Of a DNA stretch of 45,040 nt, positions 42,858 to 45,040 are shown piece by piece. The first letter of the stretch is position 1; the number at the start of each line of letters is the position of its first letter. Source of the stretch: Candidatus Pseudobutyricicoccus lothianensis. Lineage in GTDB: Bacteria; Bacillota; Clostridia; Oscillospirales; Butyricicoccaceae. The notes beneath the pieces were generated by a model, which saw only the letters and a program-made list of their open reading frames with translations, made no database searches and was not told where the DNA came from. A program made the position numbers and the translations under genes. The stretch lies in NCBI GenBank assembly GCA_904419295.1, contig CAJFRA010000019.1:1-45040 (forward strand), written 5' to 3'.

Positions 42858-42912
42858 AAAAGGAACACCGCCGCCGGGGGGCTTTTGACCCGGGACCCGA
42901 TCGTGCCCCATT

Positions 42913-42941
42913 CCCGCCTGCGAAGACGTCCGCAGGGCGGG
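42913..42941. other. Hairpin between metI and metQ
   Basis: CCCGCCTGCG (42913-42922) pairs with CGCAGGGCGGG (42931-42941), one bulged G. No T-run follows, so it is more likely an mRNA-stabilising or processing structure than a terminator; it may set the higher level of the binding protein. Confidence 0.45.
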
Positions 42942-43009
42942 GGCGGCGTGGACCATAGAAGAAGAACATCCACCCATTTGCTATTATATAATAAGGAAGG
43001 AAGAGACCC

Positions 43010-43855
43010 ATGCGATACAACGTTTTGACCAAGACCCTGGCCCTGTGCAGCGCCCTGTGCCTGTGCCTGGCCGGCTGCCAAAAGGATGCCGCCCCCCAAA
43101 ACGGCACAGGGGGAGAGGGGGCAGGCGAGGGCCAAACCACCCTGACCGTGGGGGCCAGCCCCTCGCCCCACGCCGAGATCTTAGAGGCGGCCAAACCCCT
43201 GCTGGAAGAGCAGGGCATCGTGCTGGAGATCCAGGAATTTACCGACTACATCTTGCCCAACGAAGCGCTGGAACAAGGAGAGCTGGACGCCAATTTCTTT
43301 CAGCACCAGCCCTATTTGGATGATTTCAACGAGAAAAACGGCACCCACCTCAAGAGCATCGGCACGGTCCATTTTGAAGCCATGGGCATCTACGGCGGCA
43401 AATGCGACGACTTGGAAGAGCTGAAAGAGGGCGCCCAAGTGGGCGTGCCCAGCGACACCACCAACGAGGCCCGGGCCTTGCAGCTGCTGGCCGACCGAGG
43501 GCTGATCACCCTGAAAGAGGGGGTGGGCCTGGAAGCCACGGCCAAGGACATTGTGGAAAACCCGAAGGACATCCAGCTGGTGGAGCTGGAGGCCGCCGTG
43601 CTGCCCCGCAGCCTGCCGGATCTGGACATCGCGGTGATCAACGGCAACTACGCCCTGGAAGGGGGCGTCACCGACGCTCTGCTGGAGAGCGAAGGGGCCG
43701 AGAGCGAAGCGGCCCAGACCTTTGCCAATGTGGTGGCCGTGGGGGAGGACGACGACCGGGAAGCGCTGCAGACCCTGATCGACGTGCTGCAAAGCGATGC
43801 GATCAAAGAATACATTGGGGAAAATTATACCACAGTATTCCCCGCTGCAGAATAG
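43010..43855 (+). CDS. metQ: Methionine-binding lipoprotein MetQ
   Basis: Extracellular substrate-binding lipoprotein of the NlpA family. The signal peptide ends in LCLAGC, with lipidated Cys23. The mature protein has the family blocks VGASPSPHAEIL, ANFFQHQPYLDDFNEK, GIYGGKCDDLEEL and VGVPSDTTNEARAL; the C-terminal half has AVINGNYAL. 281 residues. AAGGAAGGAAG precedes ATG 43010, in a short AT-rich patch containing TATAAT. Confidence 0.95.
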   Translation: MRYNVLTKTLALCSALCLCLAGCQKDAAPQNGTGGEGAGEGQTTLTVGASPSPHAEILEAAKPLLEEQGIVLEIQEFTDYILPNEALEQGELDANFFQHQPYLDDFNEKNGTHLKSIGTVHFEAMGIYGGKCDDLEELKEGAQVGVPSDTTNEARALQLLADRGLITLKEGVGLEATAKDIVENPKDIQLVELEAAVLPRSLPDLDIAVINGNYALEGGVTDALLESEGAESEAAQTFANVVAVGEDDDREALQTLIDVLQSDAIKEYIGENYTTVFPAAE

Positions 43856-43890
43856 AGAACAGGGCAGGGGCGATCAGGCGCCCCTGTTCT
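43856..43890 (+). terminator. Hairpin after metQ, weak terminator
   Basis: AGAACAG plus GGGGCG (43856-43872, with a small bulge) pairs with CGCCCCTGTTCT (43879-43890). It starts directly after the stop codon, but no T-run follows. It may end the met operon or protect its 3' end. Confidence 0.45.
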
Positions 43891-43972
43891 GCTGTGCCAA
43901 CTGGCATTGACGGCACAGGGCCGCCCGTGATACACTAAAGGCAACGAATTCCTTTTATAACGAAAGAGATGG

Positions 43973-44707
43973 GTGAATGAACAAATGAGACATGTGGGGA
44001 TCGTGGGCAAAAAACTGCTGCGGCTGCTGCTTGGCTTTTTCGTGCTGGCCTTGGCCAGCGCCGTGATCAAGCAGGCCAACATCGGCCTGGGGCCTTGGGA
44101 TGCGCTGCACGACGGCATTTCGGTGCAGACGCCGCTGACCTATGGACAGGCCAGCATGGCGGCAGGGCTGGTGATCGTGGTCATCGACTTTTTGTGCAAA
44201 GAGCGGCTGGGGTTCGGCACGCTGCTGAACATCTTTGTCATCGGCGCGCTGGTGGACGTGATCTTGATGAGCGGCCTGGTGCCCAAACTGGATGGCTCTT
44301 TGCTGCCCGGCTGCCTGTACGGGCTGGTCGGCATGGTGCTGATGGGCGTCGGCATCTGGCTCTACATCAGCGCTGGCATGGGGGCCGGGCCCCGGGATAG
44401 CCTGATGGTGATCTTGACCCGGCGCACAGGCGTTTCGGTGGGCATCTGCCGCGCCGGGGTAGAGGGCATCGCCCTGGTGTTGGGCTGGCTGCTGGGCGGC
44501 CAGATCGGCGTTGGCACGATCTTGTTCACCTTGGCTGGCGGCCCCATCATGCAGCTGGTGTTCCGCATCGTGAAGTTTGATGTCAAGGGCATCCACCACG
44601 AGACCTTTGCCGACACCATCCGCTTTTTGAAGCAAGGCTTCGCCGGCGAACAGCCATCGGCTGAAGAAGCGGCCAGCCACGCCGGCACAGCGGGCAGCAC
44701 CCACTGA
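43973..44707 (+). CDS. YczE/YitT-like membrane protein (244 aa)
   Basis: An integral membrane protein with about five hydrophobic segments. The block ALASAVIKQANIGLGPWDAL near the N-terminus, the internal duplicate YISAGMGAGPRDSLMVIL and VGICRAGVEGIALVLGWLLG are characteristic of the YczE/YyaS family. Function is unknown; in Bacillus YczE is linked to peptide antibiotic production. The start is GTG 43973, or ATG 43985; neither has a strong site. A terminator follows 25 bases after the stop. Confidence 0.8.
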   Translation: MNEQMRHVGIVGKKLLRLLLGFFVLALASAVIKQANIGLGPWDALHDGISVQTPLTYGQASMAAGLVIVVIDFLCKERLGFGTLLNIFVIGALVDVILMSGLVPKLDGSLLPGCLYGLVGMVLMGVGIWLYISAGMGAGPRDSLMVILTRRTGVSVGICRAGVEGIALVLGWLLGGQIGVGTILFTLAGGPIMQLVFRIVKFDVKGIHHETFADTIRFLKQGFAGEQPSAEEAASHAGTAGSTH

Positions 44708-44732
44708 CAGCTGCCGGCAGACAAGAAAAAAG

Positions 44733-44786
44733 AAAAGGCTTTTGGGAGGCTTCCTCAGAGAGGAGGCAGTTCCAAAAGCCTTTTTT
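44733..44786 (+). terminator. Terminator after the YczE-like gene
   Basis: AAAAGGCTTTTGG (44733-44745) pairs with CCAAAAGCCTTTT, ending in a six-T run (44772-44786). The loop contains a second, GAGG/CCTC stem. Confidence 0.88.
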
Positions 44787-44802
44787 GTCCGCAAGGGCGG
44801 AC

Positions 44803-45040
44803 AGCCGCGACGGGTGGCGGCAGCAAGCGCAGCCATGCCAACGGGAACGCGGTGCTGGAGTTGGCACGGCTATACTTCCGGCTCCATCCTGATATGGCCG
44901 CAGGGGCGGGCCCGTGCCCGCAGCCGCGACGGGTGGTGGCAGCAAACACAGCCATGCCGATGGGAACGCGGTGCTGGAGTTGGCACGGCTATACTTCCGG
45001 CTCCATCCTGATATGGCCGCAGGGGCGGGCCCGTGCCCGC
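44803..45040. repeat. 119-bp tandem repeat reaching the window edge
   Basis: Copy 1 is 44803-44921 and copy 2 is 44922-45040, exactly 119 bases each. They differ at five positions, all in the first 45 bases (for example GGCGGC/GGTGGC and AAGCGCAG/AAACACAG). Each copy contains a CATGCC...GGCACGG inverted pair (perfect TGCCAAC/GTTGGCA in copy 1) and ends in a GC palindrome-like GCGGGCCCGTGCCCGC. The array probably goes on beyond the window. No convincing coding frame crosses it. Confidence 0.85.

Overview
The window reads as chromosomal DNA of a GC-rich, low-redundancy Firmicute of the class Clostridia, probably an Oscillospiraceae/Ruminococcaceae-type gut anaerobe (inference). The reasons are strong AGGAGG-type ribosome binding sites, TTGACA/TATAAT promoters, a T-box leader, an adenosylcobalamin riboswitch, a dgt-dnaG-rpoD cluster, the oxygen-independent (cbi) cobalamin route, and an Lsa-type ABC-F gene. 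No tRNA, rRNA, CRISPR array, transposase or phage gene was seen.

Layout. 1-2.9 kb: a small membrane protein, a DUF6514-like protein, and a cell-surface signalling trio (ECF sigma factor, DUF4367 anti-sigma-like protein, small secreted protein). 2.9-4.4 kb: a YigZ-family gene and an AT-rich DUF5710-type gene that looks acquired. 4.5-8.5 kb: dgt, dnaG and rpoD, ending at a strong terminator. 8.7-10.7 kb, minus strand: a GIY-YIG-like protein, a DUF6530-like protein and an XRE/TPR regulator. 10.8-30.2 kb: promoter, cobalamin riboswitch with terminator, and then 22 tightly packed genes. These cover cobalt uptake (cbiMNQO), corrin ring synthesis (cbiK, D, L, F, G, H, J, ET, C), amidation (cbiA, cbiP) and lower-ligand/nucleotide-loop assembly (cobT, cobU, cobS, a second mini-cobU, cobC, cbiB, cobD). 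The corrinoid adenosyltransferase and the genes that make sirohydrochlorin are not here.

30.2-31.1 kb holds a hypothetical gene and a composite intergenic repeat that supplies the 3' end of a NUDIX gene. 31.0-34.3 kb, minus strand: SGNH hydrolase, DUF4358 lipoprotein, SigV-like sigma factor, RsiV-like anti-sigma factor and NUDIX hydrolase, which suggests an envelope (lysozyme-type) stress locus. 34.5-39.7 kb: an old-yellow-enzyme-type oxidoreductase (-), an alpha/beta hydrolase (+), an Lsa-like ABC-F gene (+) behind a promoter, a 6-codon leader ORF and an attenuator, and an AEC-family transporter (-). 39.8-41.0 kb, minus strand: rpsF-ssb-rpsR with its own promoter and leader hairpin. 41.0-43.9 kb: a methionine-type T-box leader and metN-metI-metQ. 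44-45 kb: a YczE-like membrane protein, a terminator, and a 119-bp tandem repeat that runs off the window edge.

Most of the content is recognisable. The parts that deserve a second look are the attenuator ahead of the ABC-F gene, the two CobU-like proteins with complementary motif losses, the hairpins between cbiN and cbiQ, the composite repeat feeding into a coding sequence, and the terminal tandem repeat. All functional calls come from reading motifs by eye; no search was run.
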